Shown: in pieces, positions 24,337-32,457 of the stretch | How positions within the stretch are numbered: the first letter of the stretch is position 1 | Layout of the letters: every line of letters begins with the position of its first letter | Source of the DNA: Clostridiales bacterium | GTDB lineage: Bacteria; Bacillota; Clostridia; Christensenellales; Borkfalkiaceae | Assembly (NCBI GenBank): GCA_015069615.1 | Contig: SVIF01000015.1 | Coordinates: 1-37,741, forward strand | Reading direction: 5' to 3' | DNA length: 37,741 bases | Position numbers and translations under genes: made by a program | Notes under the pieces: generated by a model | What the model saw: only the letters and a program-made list of their open reading frames with translations | Databases searched by the model: none | Told to the model about the DNA's origin: nothing

Positions 24337-26487
24337 ATGAAACGTTTATTAACTACGATTGCATCTGTTGTTTTGATGCTTGCAATCGGTTTATTCACGG
24401 TAGCATGCGGTGGCGAAGAAACTCCTTCGGTAGCGCCTTCCACTAGCCCTTCTACCCAAACCTCGGTAACCCCTTCGGGCACGCCTAGCGTTACGCCCAC
24501 TACGGGCACGCCTAGCGTTACGCCCACTACGGGCACGCCTAGCGTTACGCCTACTACGGGTACTCCCAGCGTTACGCCCACTACGGGTACTCCCAGCGTT
24601 ACGCCTACTACGGGTACTCCCAGCGTTACGCCCACTACGGGTACTCCCAGCGTTACGCCCACTACGGGTGCTCCCAGCGTTACGCCCACTACGGGTGCTC
24701 CCAGCGTTACGCCCACTACGGGTACTCCCAGCGTTACGCCTACTACGGGTGCGCCTAGCGTTACGCCCAGCACCGTACCTTCTGGCAACAACGGGCCTTT
24801 AACCGCGGACCAATTCTATTCCGCTTTGGCTTTTGAAAACCTTTCGGGCTTGAAATTTACCATTACCGTAGACGAACCCGAAGATTTGGAATATCCCGAA
24901 GCGACGACCGACGTTACTTATATCGTAGAAATGGACGGCGGTAAAATTAAACTTACCAGCCCCTCTATCCCCGACTATACTTATATTATTGACAGCACGG
25001 ACGAATCCTTGTACTTCTACGTAGTTGCGCATGGCGAAGAAGATATGGTTATTCGTGCGGACTTTATCGGTATGGTAGAAGACCCCATGCTTGCGCAAAT
25101 AATTAATTCTTACTTAGCGGTAGATTACAGCGCAATGATTTTGCAATACGCCGCGATGTTTGAAGACGAAGGATTTGATTTAGAATCCGCCGTGCAAGAA
25201 TTCATGGCTATGTGCGAACAAGCAAATTACGATTTAAAAACTATCGTTCACGGCTTGATGGAAGCTTACGGATTAGAAGAACCCGACATTGAAGAAATGC
25301 TGGAAGGGGTGGACGTAGAAGAACTACTGCTTGCTTTAGGTTTGGAACAAGCGCAAGCTGAAATGATTGTAAACCACTTTGAAACGTACGGCTTTAACTT
25401 AGACGCGTTGTTAGATTTCATCGTATTAAACGGTTTTGATTTGCGTACTACCTTAGAACAAGTGGACGAATTCTTAGCTTCCATGGAATACAGCGTTGTT
25501 AACATCGTAACTTACGCTTTGGAAGGCATTGGATTTAATGAAATCACCTTAGGTGATTGGTTAGCGCAAATGATGGGCTTACCCACCACTTTCACTTACG
25601 AAACCTTCCTTCAAATGCTTGATTTGGAAAGCGGTTTAACCAACTTAAATTGGGTGGACGCTTTGTCCGTAACTACCGCATTTGATTACGCAGACTACAC
25701 CTACGAAAACGGTGTATACTCCGCGGAAGTTCTTTTAGACGAAATGACGGGCTTAACCATCAGCGAAGCTTTACGCTTTGACGGTACGCAACTTACTTAT
25801 TATGGCATTTCCATCGATATGGGTGGCGTAGTTTACGCTTTCGACGTTAACTTCTCGGATTACAACGCAACCGAAGTAGTTGTTCCTACGGAAGCTGTAG
25901 ACGTTACGCTGGAGGACTTATTAACCGCCCTTCCTTCGGAACCCGAAGGTTCGGTTGACTTGTGGTCGTCCAAGTTTGATTTAGACAACTACACTACAAC
26001 CATTGATATCACTACGAATATGTTAGGTGCTTCCGCAAGCACGCAATACGTATATGCCGAAACCGAAGAAAACTGGTATTTCTCCGCAAACAATTTTGCG
26101 TGGACTTCGGGCGTCGTTGCTGATTTTAATGCATACGGTGATAAAACCGGCGCTTACGTAAACGGCGAACAAGACGACTATGCCGCAATGATTCCTGCAT
26201 CGTATACTTCCATCTTCGAAGTTGTGGCTTTCTTTGAAGAGGATTTCGTGGGAGTGGGCGAAAACGTTTATTACGCAGAAGCCCTTACCGGTTTTAGCAC
26301 CGTTACGGGTGGCGGTTACGAAATGGTAATTGAAGACGTAACCGTTACCGTTTTAGACGGCTACGCTTCTTCCATCAGCTACACTGCCCTTATTGATATG
26401 GATGGAACCCCTGTAACCGAAACTTGGACTTATACCATTACCAACGTGAATAGCACGGTAATCCAAACCCCTTCTTACGCTGAATAA
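24337..26487 (+). CDS. large acidic lipoprotein with TPSVTPTTG repeats
   Basis: A 716-residue predicted surface lipoprotein with signal peptide and lipobox FTVAC (C24). Residues about 49-147 are ten near-identical nine-residue units TPSVTPTTG plus one diverged unit, which must form an extended, wall-spanning stalk and could be O-glycosylated. The rest is strongly acidic. Beta-type segments (FTITVDEPEDLEYPEATTDV and later YVYAETEENWYFSANNFAW) resemble LolA/LppX-like ligand-binding folds. Between them, about residues 245-420, lies a helical stretch rich in Glu, Leu and Met (EEMLEGVDVEELLLALGLEQ). It has no catalytic motif and no family I can name. It is monocistronic, with a strong ribosome site and a terminator. 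Confidence 0.85.
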   Translation: MKRLLTTIASVVLMLAIGLFTVACGGEETPSVAPSTSPSTQTSVTPSGTPSVTPTTGTPSVTPTTGTPSVTPTTGTPSVTPTTGTPSVTPTTGTPSVTPTTGTPSVTPTTGAPSVTPTTGAPSVTPTTGTPSVTPTTGAPSVTPSTVPSGNNGPLTADQFYSALAFENLSGLKFTITVDEPEDLEYPEATTDVTYIVEMDGGKIKLTSPSIPDYTYIIDSTDESLYFYVVAHGEEDMVIRADFIGMVEDPMLAQIINSYLAVDYSAMILQYAAMFEDEGFDLESAVQEFMAMCEQANYDLKTIVHGLMEAYGLEEPDIEEMLEGVDVEELLLALGLEQAQAEMIVNHFETYGFNLDALLDFIVLNGFDLRTTLEQVDEFLASMEYSVVNIVTYALEGIGFNEITLGDWLAQMMGLPTTFTYETFLQMLDLESGLTNLNWVDALSVTTAFDYADYTYENGVYSAEVLLDEMTGLTISEALRFDGTQLTYYGISIDMGGVVYAFDVNFSDYNATEVVVPTEAVDVTLEDLLTALPSEPEGSVDLWSSKFDLDNYTTTIDITTNMLGASASTQYVYAETEENWYFSANNFAWTSGVVADFNAYGDKTGAYVNGEQDDYAAMIPASYTSIFEVVAFFEEDFVGVGENVYYAEALTGFSTVTGGGYEMVIEDVTVTVLDGYASSISYTALIDMDGTPVTETWTYTITNVNSTVIQTPSYAE
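24481..24777 (+). repeat. 27-bp coding tandem repeat, 11 units
   Basis: Unit ACGCCTAGCGTTACGCCCAC plus TACGGGC, in exact 27-base steps: ten close copies and an eleventh diverged one. Synonymous changes (CCTAGC versus CCCAGC, GGC versus GGT) and Thr/Ala swaps come in blocks, as expected from unit duplication. Confidence 0.95.
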
Positions 26488-26500
26488 TAATATTACAACT

Positions 26501-26535
26501 AAAAAGGCGGGCACGTTTTCGTGCTCGCCTTTTTC
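26501..26535. terminator. bidirectional terminator after the repeat lipoprotein
   Basis: GGCGGGCACG-TTTT-CGTGCTCGCC with one wobble pair, an A-run on the left and a T-run on the right. It serves the plus-strand lipoprotein and the minus-strand gene ending at 26555. Confidence 0.88.
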
Positions 26536-26554
26536 TATGTATGCAATAACGCGG

Positions 26555-27208
26555 TTAGGGTTCACCCACGGGGTTTGCGCCGGGGTATAGGGGCAGTTCA
26601 AAAAAGCCCGCACATACTTCTTGCGAATATTCTTGGCAAGGGGGAAGGGCGCAGTAACCGTAACTGGGAATTAACAATTCTACTTCCATAACCACCTTCA
26701 GTATCACGGTTACGCATGCGGAAATAGTAAAGGTTAACCCGTCTACGTACTCCCCTTCGGGCGCCACCACAGAAACTACCGCTTCCACAGTATAAGGAAT
26801 AATGGAAGGCGAAGGCACGAATAAAATTACGTCCTCACTTACCGTTACGTTTGCAATCCCCCGGCCTTCTACACCGTTTGCATCTACGTATAAAACTTCT
26901 ATGGGGGCGGTTACGTCCGCTTGCACGCGCGCACAACGGGGCCGGTCGGGCAAGGGATCAACGGCAAGGTTGGATACGGTTGCCGCAGAATTTAGTGTTC
27001 TGCCACTTACAAACGTTAAAGGATACGCGGGATTTGCGGGAACGGGGTTTTCCACAGTAACCGAAAGCCCTTCTTCTTGCATTTGTTTCATACACGCGTC
27101 AAATACTTTTTTTACTTGCACGCACACTTTTTCGCAAAGCCCTGCTACGGGATTCCCTTTAATCGGTCCGGGGCAGCGCTCCGATTGAAAATTACTAAAA
27201 AACGACAT
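26555..27208 (-). CDS. Cys-containing clostridial protein with DUF3794-like beta domain, unknown
   Basis: A 217-residue protein with the start at 27208 chosen for its GGAGGTG site; the open frame to 27313 runs through the promoter. There is no signal peptide. The N-terminus holds a CEKVCVQVKKVFDACMKQ helix, the middle is hydrophobic beta-rich (APIEVLYVDANGVEGRG, LTFTISACVTVILKVVMEVE), and the end is YCALPPCQEYSQEVCAGFFE. I recall this CPPCQE..EVCAGFFELPLYP ending in many Clostridia proteins of unknown function. The beta pattern loosely resembles DUF3794 repeats of spore proteins such as SipL. A spore-coat or morphogenetic role is a guess. Confidence 0.65.
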   Translation of the reverse strand: MSFFSNFQSERCPGPIKGNPVAGLCEKVCVQVKKVFDACMKQMQEEGLSVTVENPVPANPAYPLTFVSGRTLNSAATVSNLAVDPLPDRPRCARVQADVTAPIEVLYVDANGVEGRGIANVTVSEDVILFVPSPSIIPYTVEAVVSVVAPEGEYVDGLTFTISACVTVILKVVMEVELLIPSYGYCALPPCQEYSQEVCAGFFELPLYPGANPVGEP

Positions 27209-27262
27209 TTTTTCACCTCCGAGCAGGTTCTCCTTATTCTTTATGGGAACGCTCTTACTTCC

Positions 27263-27291
27263 ATTATATGCTAGAAAAAACGGAAAGTGAA
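27263..27291 (-). promoter_or_regulatory. sigma-A promoter of the Cys-containing protein gene
   Basis: TTCACT (27286-27291), a 17-base spacer and a perfect TATAAT (27263-27268) on the minus strand, about 55 bases before the ATG. It starts within 53 bases of the end of the MocR gene, so the two are separate units. Confidence 0.7.
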
Positions 27292-27343
27292 CGAAGGGGA
27301 ACGGAAAAAGCATAACGCACTATCTAATGAAGTTTTGCAAGTG

Positions 27344-28399
27344 CTATTCTTCCTTATTGCTACGCGCAAGTTTTCTTCTTTTTCGGTTTAAGTGCCGTTC
27401 AAAGTTTCCACTGTTTAAAAATTCGGCCAAAGCATACTGCTCTAACACGGGAACGGTGCAACTGTAACTGCCAAGCGCCGTTTGGTAGGCGGAAAGCAAA
27501 CTTTCGGGCAAAATCATATATCCCATGCGCATGGACGCGGATAGGCTTTTGCTAAACGTGTTTACGTAGATTACGCGCGCGCCCCCGTCCGTAGCGTATA
27601 AAGTTTCTATGGGATGGCCGGGCATGAAAAACTCACTGTCAAAATCATCTTCCACAATATACGCATTGTGCGCTTTTGCCCACGCCAAATATTCCCTGCG
27701 TTTCCCCACCGTGGCAGTTATCCCCGTAGGATACGAATGAAAGGGGGTTACGTGTAAAACGTGGAAATTCTGATGGTTCAGTGCACTGGTTGTAATACCT
27801 TCTTTCCCCATAGTTAAGGGGCAAAGGGTTACCCCTTCCGCACCGTATACGGCGGTAATTTGCTGATAACACGGGTCTTCCACCCCAAAGATTTTATCCC
27901 TTCCTAAAATTTTTACAACGCTTTCGTACAACTGTTCTGCCCCCGAGCCGATAATAATGCGGTGGGGTGCGGCGTTCATTCCACGGTAACGGTATAAATA
28001 ATCCGAAATGGCGTTGCGTAACACCGCACAGCCTTCTTTGGGGGAACGGGTAAACAATTCCCCACCCCGATCTGCCATTACCTTACGCACCGTTTTTAAC
28101 CAAGCGGAAAATTCTTCTTCCCCCTTCACTTCGGGCTCAGGCAAATGCTCGCGGGCGGAAGGGGGAAGTTTTTTTCCCGTTAACGGATGCATTTTGCAAA
28201 CGTAGTACCCACTTTTAGGGCGGGATTCCACGTAGCCTTCGCTAATTAACATATCCATGGCAGTGGCTACGGTAACCGGGCTTACGCCGTAGCGAAAGCA
28301 GGTTTCCCGCTTAGCGGGAAGTTTTCCCCCAGCGGGGAATTCTCCTTGCTCTATTTGCCGTTTATAATCTAAATAAATGGTGTAATACTTCTTGTTCAT
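27344..28399 (-). CDS. MocR/PdxR-type GntR regulator, C-terminally short
   Basis: A 351-residue protein from the ATG at 28399: winged helix GntR domain (about 5-68, with FPAGGKLPAKRETCFRYGVS) fused to a class I aminotransferase-like domain. The PLP lysine is K284 in NTFSKSLSASMRMGY, and the DDFDSEF Asp residues near 251-254 are kept. MocR proteins usually run to 450-500 residues; this one stops at RRKLARSNKEE, so most of the small C-terminal subdomain, with its substrate-carboxylate Arg, is missing. I found no continuation in another frame before the next promoter. The best SD (28416-28420) is 16 bases from the ATG, an odd distance. It is divergent from a pyridoxal/pyridoxamine kinase, which suggests B6-responsive control. 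Confidence 0.82.
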   Translation of the reverse strand: MNKKYYTIYLDYKRQIEQGEFPAGGKLPAKRETCFRYGVSPVTVATAMDMLISEGYVESRPKSGYYVCKMHPLTGKKLPPSAREHLPEPEVKGEEEFSAWLKTVRKVMADRGGELFTRSPKEGCAVLRNAISDYLYRYRGMNAAPHRIIIGSGAEQLYESVVKILGRDKIFGVEDPCYQQITAVYGAEGVTLCPLTMGKEGITTSALNHQNFHVLHVTPFHSYPTGITATVGKRREYLAWAKAHNAYIVEDDFDSEFFMPGHPIETLYATDGGARVIYVNTFSKSLSASMRMGYMILPESLLSAYQTALGSYSCTVPVLEQYALAEFLNSGNFERHLNRKRRKLARSNKEE

Positions 28400-28430
28400 C
28401 TGGTATGATAAAAAACTCCTTTTTTGGTTA

Positions 28431-28459
28431 TTTACATAATACCACAAAAGTAGTATACT
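28431..28459 (+). promoter_or_regulatory. promoter of the pyridoxamine kinase gene
   Basis: TTTACA (28431-28436), a 17-base spacer and TATACT (28454-28459). The -10 lies inside the perfect palindrome TAGTATACTA (28451-28460), a candidate regulator site. AAAGGAG at 28478-28484 precedes the ATG. Confidence 0.65.
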
Positions 28460-28464
28460 ATAAA
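28436..28464 (-). promoter_or_regulatory. promoter of the MocR gene, overlapping the kinase promoter
   Basis: On the minus strand TTTATA (28459-28464), a 17-base spacer and TATTAT (28436-28441). It interlocks face to face with the kinase promoter, so one bound regulator could control both directions. Confidence 0.45.
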
Positions 28465-28492
28465 AAAAGTAATTTGTAAAGGAGATTGCAAG

Positions 28493-29323
28493 ATGAATTA
28501 TCCTAAAATTTTAACCGTTCAAGATATTTCGTGCGTTGGGCAATGTTCGCTTACGGTGGCACTTCCCGTACTTTCCGCTTGCGGGGTGGAAGCATGCGTA
28601 ATGCCTTCGGCGGTTCTTTCCACACACACTTGCGGCTTTACGGGCTTTACCTGCCGCGATTTAACCGAAGATATGCCCCAAATTGCCGCACACTGGGAAA
28701 AGGAAAAAATCACCTTTGACGGGCTTTACACGGGCTACTTAGGCTCCGAGGCGCAAATCAACACCGTGATCCGTTTAATCAACGGCGCATTAAAGCAGGG
28801 CGCACCCGTAATTGTAGATCCCGCCATGGCGGATAACGGCAAGCTGTACCCCGCGTTTGATATGGCGTACGTCAATCAAATGAAACGCTTAGTTGCCAAA
28901 GCAGACTACGTAGTTCCCAACATTACCGAAGCGTGTTTTTTAACGGGCGTACCTTACCAAGAAAACGTAGATAGAAATTACGTAGACACCCTATTGCAAG
29001 GCTTAGTCCTTTTAGGCGCAAAAAGCGTGATTTTAACGGGTGTTTCGTACCGCGAGGGGGAAACGGGCGTTGCGGTGTATGAAAGCGGAAAATACGAATA
29101 CTACGCGCACGAAAAGCTGAAAAACTCTTGCCACGGAACGGGCGACATTTACGCCTCTGCTTTTGCAGGCGCGCTGCTAAAAGGCAAAACCGCGTTTGAC
29201 GCAGCAAGGATTGCCGCCGACTACGTTGTGGAAGCAATTCGCTTTACCGCCAAGTTAGACAACCACTGGTACGGTGCTGCGTTTGAACCTTGCCTACCTA
29301 AACTGATTGAACTTTTAAAATAA
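28493..29323 (+). CDS. pyridoxal/pyridoxamine kinase (PdxK/PdxY family)
   Basis: A 276-residue ribokinase-superfamily enzyme that phosphorylates B6 vitamers with ATP in the cytoplasm for salvage to PLP. The N-terminal ILTVQDISCVGQCSLTVALP and VMPSAVLSTHTCGF are characteristic of this family, DGLYTGYLGS follows near residue 77, and the anion-hole/catalytic segment NSCHGTGDIYASAFAGALL near residue 211 carries the catalytic Asp. HGTGD is the usual GTGD motif. It stands opposite a MocR-type regulator and ends at a strong terminator. Confidence 0.93.
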   Translation: MNYPKILTVQDISCVGQCSLTVALPVLSACGVEACVMPSAVLSTHTCGFTGFTCRDLTEDMPQIAAHWEKEKITFDGLYTGYLGSEAQINTVIRLINGALKQGAPVIVDPAMADNGKLYPAFDMAYVNQMKRLVAKADYVVPNITEACFLTGVPYQENVDRNYVDTLLQGLVLLGAKSVILTGVSYREGETGVAVYESGKYEYYAHEKLKNSCHGTGDIYASAFAGALLKGKTAFDAARIAADYVVEAIRFTAKLDNHWYGAAFEPCLPKLIELLK

Positions 29324-29333
29324 ATGGTAACTT

Positions 29334-29371
29334 AAAACGCCGCCGCTTTCATAAAAGCGGCGGCGTTTTAT
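29334..29371 (+). terminator. terminator of the kinase gene
   Basis: A perfect 16-base-arm stem (AAAACGCCGCCGCTTT, loop CATA) ending in a T-run. Confidence 0.92.
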
Positions 29372-29383
29372 TCGTAATGATAT

Positions 29384-29426
29384 AAAATAAAAAAATGTAG
29401 CCCCCGCTTCACAAAAAGCGGGGGCT
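29384..29426 (-). terminator. terminator of the beta-propeller-like lipoprotein gene
   Basis: AGCCCCCGCTT and AAGCGGGGGCT (29399-29426) form the stem, with T-rich DNA after it on the minus strand (29384-29396). Confidence 0.9.
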
Positions 29427-29442
29427 AGTTTTCGTTGTAAAA

Positions 29443-30840
29443 TTAGTTGGATTCTTCTGCATCAACCGCTGCTTGGTCTGCCGCGTTATATTTACCAAGG
29501 AAGGTGGGTTCCATTTCTTCATCTTCCAAACTGATATAACGCACGTAGTTACGGCTATCCGTTGCGTCCCCGAAGAACATCAACTTGCCGTCCTTAGAAA
29601 ATTCGGGTTGATACCAAGTGGGGCTGTACAAGTTTTCGCTAAGTACGCGAAGATCGGATACTTGCGCAGGATTTTCCGAATCCGTATCCACAGCCACACG
29701 CATAAATTTATTATCTGCGGTAAAGTAGATGTAATCCTTTTGATCTCTAACGTCTTTTTGTACCGAAACAAGGGTTGCGTTGGTAGCGGTGCAAATGCGT
29801 TCCTTTTCGCCACCTACCATTTGGCGCATTACGCCGTAAGTGGTGTCCGCATAAACGTAGCCTAAAGTATTCCCAATGCTAATTACGATAGCAGAGGTGA
29901 AGTTTTTATCGTCCGTGCTAAGCTTAATTGCCTTATCCGCCATATTCTGTTTAGCATCTTCCACCACGTCCGCATCTTTCAGCGCATAGTTACCGCGGAA
30001 GCCCAAAGAAGTATCTGCAGTGGTGCAAGTGAACACCAAAACGTCGTTTCTATGTTCCAAAATGCCTAACGTATAACCTTGTTGTTCAAGGGTGGTAGGT
30101 TCGCCCGAAACAACTGCAGTAGTGGTTCCCGTTAAGTAATCTACTTTGTAAATCTTGTTGTAGTTTGCAAGCACGTCGTTTTCTTCATCCAAAACCACTG
30201 CCTTGGTGTAATAAGCGGCGCCAGAAGCAAGGTCCTTACTAAACACGCAAGCCGCAATATCTTCCGCAAGTACGGTTTTTGCCTTAGTGGTAAAGTTGTA
30301 AGAAATAATCTTGTTAGCGGTGGAATCATGGTAAGCCAAAATCACGTCCCCGTTAGCAGCCATACCGTAACGATACGCCGTGTTGTTTACCGAAGTATAC
30401 AATACGGTTTCGGTTTTCGTACCGTCAATCTTAGTACGGCAGAAATCCAAATAAGAGGATTGAATTACGCCTTCTTTATCTTTATCCGCATTGGGGGTTG
30501 CGTAATAAATCCAATCTTCGTAAACGTAAATACCCGCAGATTTATCCCCTGCGGCAATTGCCTTGGGAACAACCACTTTTACTTCTTTAGATAAATCAGT
30601 TGCATCCGCTACGCAAATTGCGCCTTGCACGGGCGTACCGAAGGTGTTATCTACGGTGCTATCCGTTGCGCCGTTGATGAAATAGTAATAGTTCCCTTTT
30701 TGCACCATAAAGCCGCCGTTAGAAGAAACTGCGTCCTTTTTAGCAGCGCCTGCTACGGGGCCCCAAGATGTGCTGCCACAAGCCGTAAGCGCGCATACCA
30801 GTACAAGAAGAGATAGTACGGTTAAAACTTTTTTGAACAT
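29443..30840 (-). CDS. lipoprotein with beta-propeller-like repeats (DUF5050-like)
   Basis: A 465-residue surface lipoprotein from the ATG at 30840, which has AGGAG seven bases upstream; an in-frame ATG ten codons earlier lacks a site. The lipobox is LTAC with C21. The body has repeated beta motifs of the kind (NYYYFINGATD, DWIYYATPNAD, DYIYFTADNKFMRVA, GKLMFFGDATDSRNYVRYI), as in DUF5050/TolB-like propellers of extracellular sensors. There is no enzyme motif. It has its own promoter with a leader of about 100 bases and is not in an operon. Function unknown. Confidence 0.82.
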   Translation of the reverse strand: MFKKVLTVLSLLVLVCALTACGSTSWGPVAGAAKKDAVSSNGGFMVQKGNYYYFINGATDSTVDNTFGTPVQGAICVADATDLSKEVKVVVPKAIAAGDKSAGIYVYEDWIYYATPNADKDKEGVIQSSYLDFCRTKIDGTKTETVLYTSVNNTAYRYGMAANGDVILAYHDSTANKIISYNFTTKAKTVLAEDIAACVFSKDLASGAAYYTKAVVLDEENDVLANYNKIYKVDYLTGTTTAVVSGEPTTLEQQGYTLGILEHRNDVLVFTCTTADTSLGFRGNYALKDADVVEDAKQNMADKAIKLSTDDKNFTSAIVISIGNTLGYVYADTTYGVMRQMVGGEKERICTATNATLVSVQKDVRDQKDYIYFTADNKFMRVAVDTDSENPAQVSDLRVLSENLYSPTWYQPEFSKDGKLMFFGDATDSRNYVRYISLEDEEMEPTFLGKYNAADQAAVDAEESN

Positions 30841-30858
30841 AAAACAACTCCTAAAACC

Positions 30859-30874
30859 TTTGCGTTTTCGCAAA
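30859..30874 (-). promoter_or_regulatory. leader hairpin next to the lipoprotein ribosome site
   Basis: TTTGCG-AAAA-CGCAAA is a perfect small hairpin in the mRNA leader, 7 bases upstream of the AGGAG of the 30840 gene. It may shape translation start; no known riboswitch class is recognised. Confidence 0.35.
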
Positions 30875-30949
30875 TCGTTTTCCTTACTACCAAATTTTAC
30901 TTAACCGCCTTTTAAAAAAAAGGGGCATAAAATTTCAGTATACCGTCTT

Positions 30950-30978
30950 ATTATATAACAAAGCGAAAATTTTGGCAA
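30950..30978 (-). promoter_or_regulatory. sigma-A promoter of the propeller lipoprotein
   Basis: TTGCCA (30973-30978), a 17-base spacer and a perfect TATAAT (30950-30955) on the minus strand. Confidence 0.75.
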
Positions 30979-31018
30979 TAGAATTTAAGCAGTTTTTTAG
31001 AAATTTGCGGGGGAAAAA

Positions 31019-31369
31019 ATGAAAAATCAGGATATTTTTGAAGTTTTTAAACATTTGAAAACACTTTTTGGGGGCAATCCCCCTAAAAAAGATCAGCCCC
31101 AAAACAGCGCCCAAGAAAATACGACTCCCTCTTTTTTATCTGAAAACAGTAAAAATGCGGAAAGAAAACTGAGAGATTTTCATCTAAAACATGAAGCGTT
31201 AGCAAGGAAAATTATCACAGAAAATGCAAGTTTTCCCGCGAACCCAGGAACGGTGATTTCCTTCCGTGAAAAACGAAATGAAGTGCCTAATCCCACACCA
31301 GATATCCTTGCGAAAAATATAGAAAATAAAGCGGAAGCTACCCCACTTTTTCCACCTTCTTTCCCATAA
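31019..31369 (+). CDS. small hypothetical protein
   Basis: A 116-residue soluble, charged protein (FEVFKHLKTLFGGN start, then an Asn/Gln-rich link, a helical NAERKLRDFHLKHEALARKI segment near 48-67, and a Pro-rich end). It has no signal peptide or membrane segment and no recognised family. The ATG follows GCGGGGG, a weak site. Base composition is AT-rich like the two genes that follow. It may be real, but coding evidence is thin. Confidence 0.45.
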   Translation: MKNQDIFEVFKHLKTLFGGNPPKKDQPQNSAQENTTPSFLSENSKNAERKLRDFHLKHEALARKIITENASFPANPGTVISFREKRNEVPNPTPDILAKNIENKAEATPLFPPSFP

Positions 31370-31428
31370 AAACAAAAAAAAGACGTTGAAATACCACCTG
31401 CGGTTGCCATATTCACCGCACTAATTTG

Positions 31429-31458
31429 TTGACATATTCTTGCAAATTGTGATATACT
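31429..31458 (+). promoter_or_regulatory. sigma-A promoter of the beta-helix/acyltransferase pair
   Basis: A perfect TTGACA (31429-31434), an 18-base spacer and TATACT (31453-31458) with a TG two bases before the -10. It lies 42 bases upstream of the ATG at 31501. Confidence 0.8.
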
Positions 31459-31500
31459 TTATTTATTATCTCACTATTTCAAGGAGAATGAAGCGGTTCT

Positions 31501-32457
31501 ATGAACAAACTAAGAAAAATATGTACCTTTGTGGTAGCCGTATGTTTGCTTGCATGCTCACTGATGTTTTGCAATCCTTCCCACATTTCGGCAAGTGCTG
31601 CTGCAAACGCAGACCTTACAATTACTAGCGCGGCGGATTTAATTGCCTTTTCCCAAAGGGTGAACGCAGGGGAAAATTTTACGGGGAAACGCGTAGCACA
31701 AACCGCAGATATTGATCTAAACGGCGTTCCCTTTACCCCCATTGGATTATATGGCAAAGGGAATTATTTTTACGGCGTTTACGACGGACAAGGGCATACG
31801 ATTGCCGGTTTAAATATTTCTAACGCTTGCGGTACTTCTAACAACGGATTATTCGGGCACCTTGGCGGAACGATTATCAATTTAGGACTGATTAACGGTA
31901 ACGTTTCGGGGTCGTGTTGCGGTAGTTTTGCTTCACACGCGGCATCTTCGCAAGCAATGATTATCAACTGCTTTTCCACCCTCACTTTAAACTGTTCGCG
32001 TACGGGCGGAATTGCGGATAACTTTATCGGTTCTATTATCAATTGCCTATACTATCATTCCACGCAATCATATGCGGTCGTTGGTTATCACGTTGCAAGT
32101 TTGTACCATTCGTTTGCACAAAAGCCCTTGCCCCAATCCTTTAAAGGATTTACACAAGAATATCAATTATTAAGCGGTGCCCCCACCGAAAAAACCATTG
32201 ATGCTTTAAGCGATTATCGCACTACTATTTTTACAAAAATTTCTTTACCCGAAGGAACGAAATTATATGGTTGGGAATTAAAAAATGGTGAAGTTTCCTT
32301 TTCCAACCATACTATTGACGAATCCTCTGCACGAATTTACGTTTATTTGAAGAAGAATCTCGCTGTAATTTGCTTCCTTGCTATTGCCGGGCTTTGCTTT
32401 GCATTTGTCTGTATCGGTGTTTTGATAGAGAAAAAGGAAGGAAAAGAACGTGAATAA
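31501..32457 (+). CDS. secreted, membrane-anchored GLUG/beta-helix-like protein
   Basis: A 318-residue protein with a signal peptide (cleavage near ASA at 31-33), a Gly/Asn-rich repeat region and a C-terminal membrane helix (about 285-307) followed by KKEGKERE. ITSAADLIAFSQRVNAGENFTGK and GVYDGQGHTIAGLNI, then NNGLFGHLGGTIINLGLING, are typical of GLUG-type right-handed beta-helix surface proteins. A Cys-rich patch (SGSCCGSF) lies in the middle. The AAGGAG is 14 bases from the ATG; a closer ATG at 31488 opens another frame without secretion features. It overlaps the acyltransferase gene by 8 bases. A type-I-like topology suggests a surface adhesin or a partner of the acyltransferase. Confidence 0.78.
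   Translation: MNKLRKICTFVVAVCLLACSLMFCNPSHISASAAANADLTITSAADLIAFSQRVNAGENFTGKRVAQTADIDLNGVPFTPIGLYGKGNYFYGVYDGQGHTIAGLNISNACGTSNNGLFGHLGGTIINLGLINGNVSGSCCGSFASHAASSQAMIINCFSTLTLNCSRTGGIADNFIGSIINCLYYHSTQSYAVVGYHVASLYHSFAQKPLPQSFKGFTQEYQLLSGAPTEKTIDALSDYRTTIFTKISLPEGTKLYGWELKNGEVSFSNHTIDESSARIYVYLKKNLAVICFLAIAGLCFAFVCIGVLIEKKEGKERE

Noticed and set aside
24288-24791. Minus-strand ORF of TLGVPVVGV repeats
   Set aside because: It is the shadow of the 27-bp coding repeat on the other strand; it has no signal peptide or ribosome site.
28400-28447. Earlier TTG start for the MocR protein
   Set aside because: It would place the start inside the promoter; the winged-helix domain begins at the ATG at 28399.
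31440-31628. Short ORF starting MQIVIYFIYY, or from the ATG at 31488
   Set aside because: It overlaps the promoter and the start of the beta-helix gene in another frame, and the ATG at 31488 is only one or two bases from the SD.
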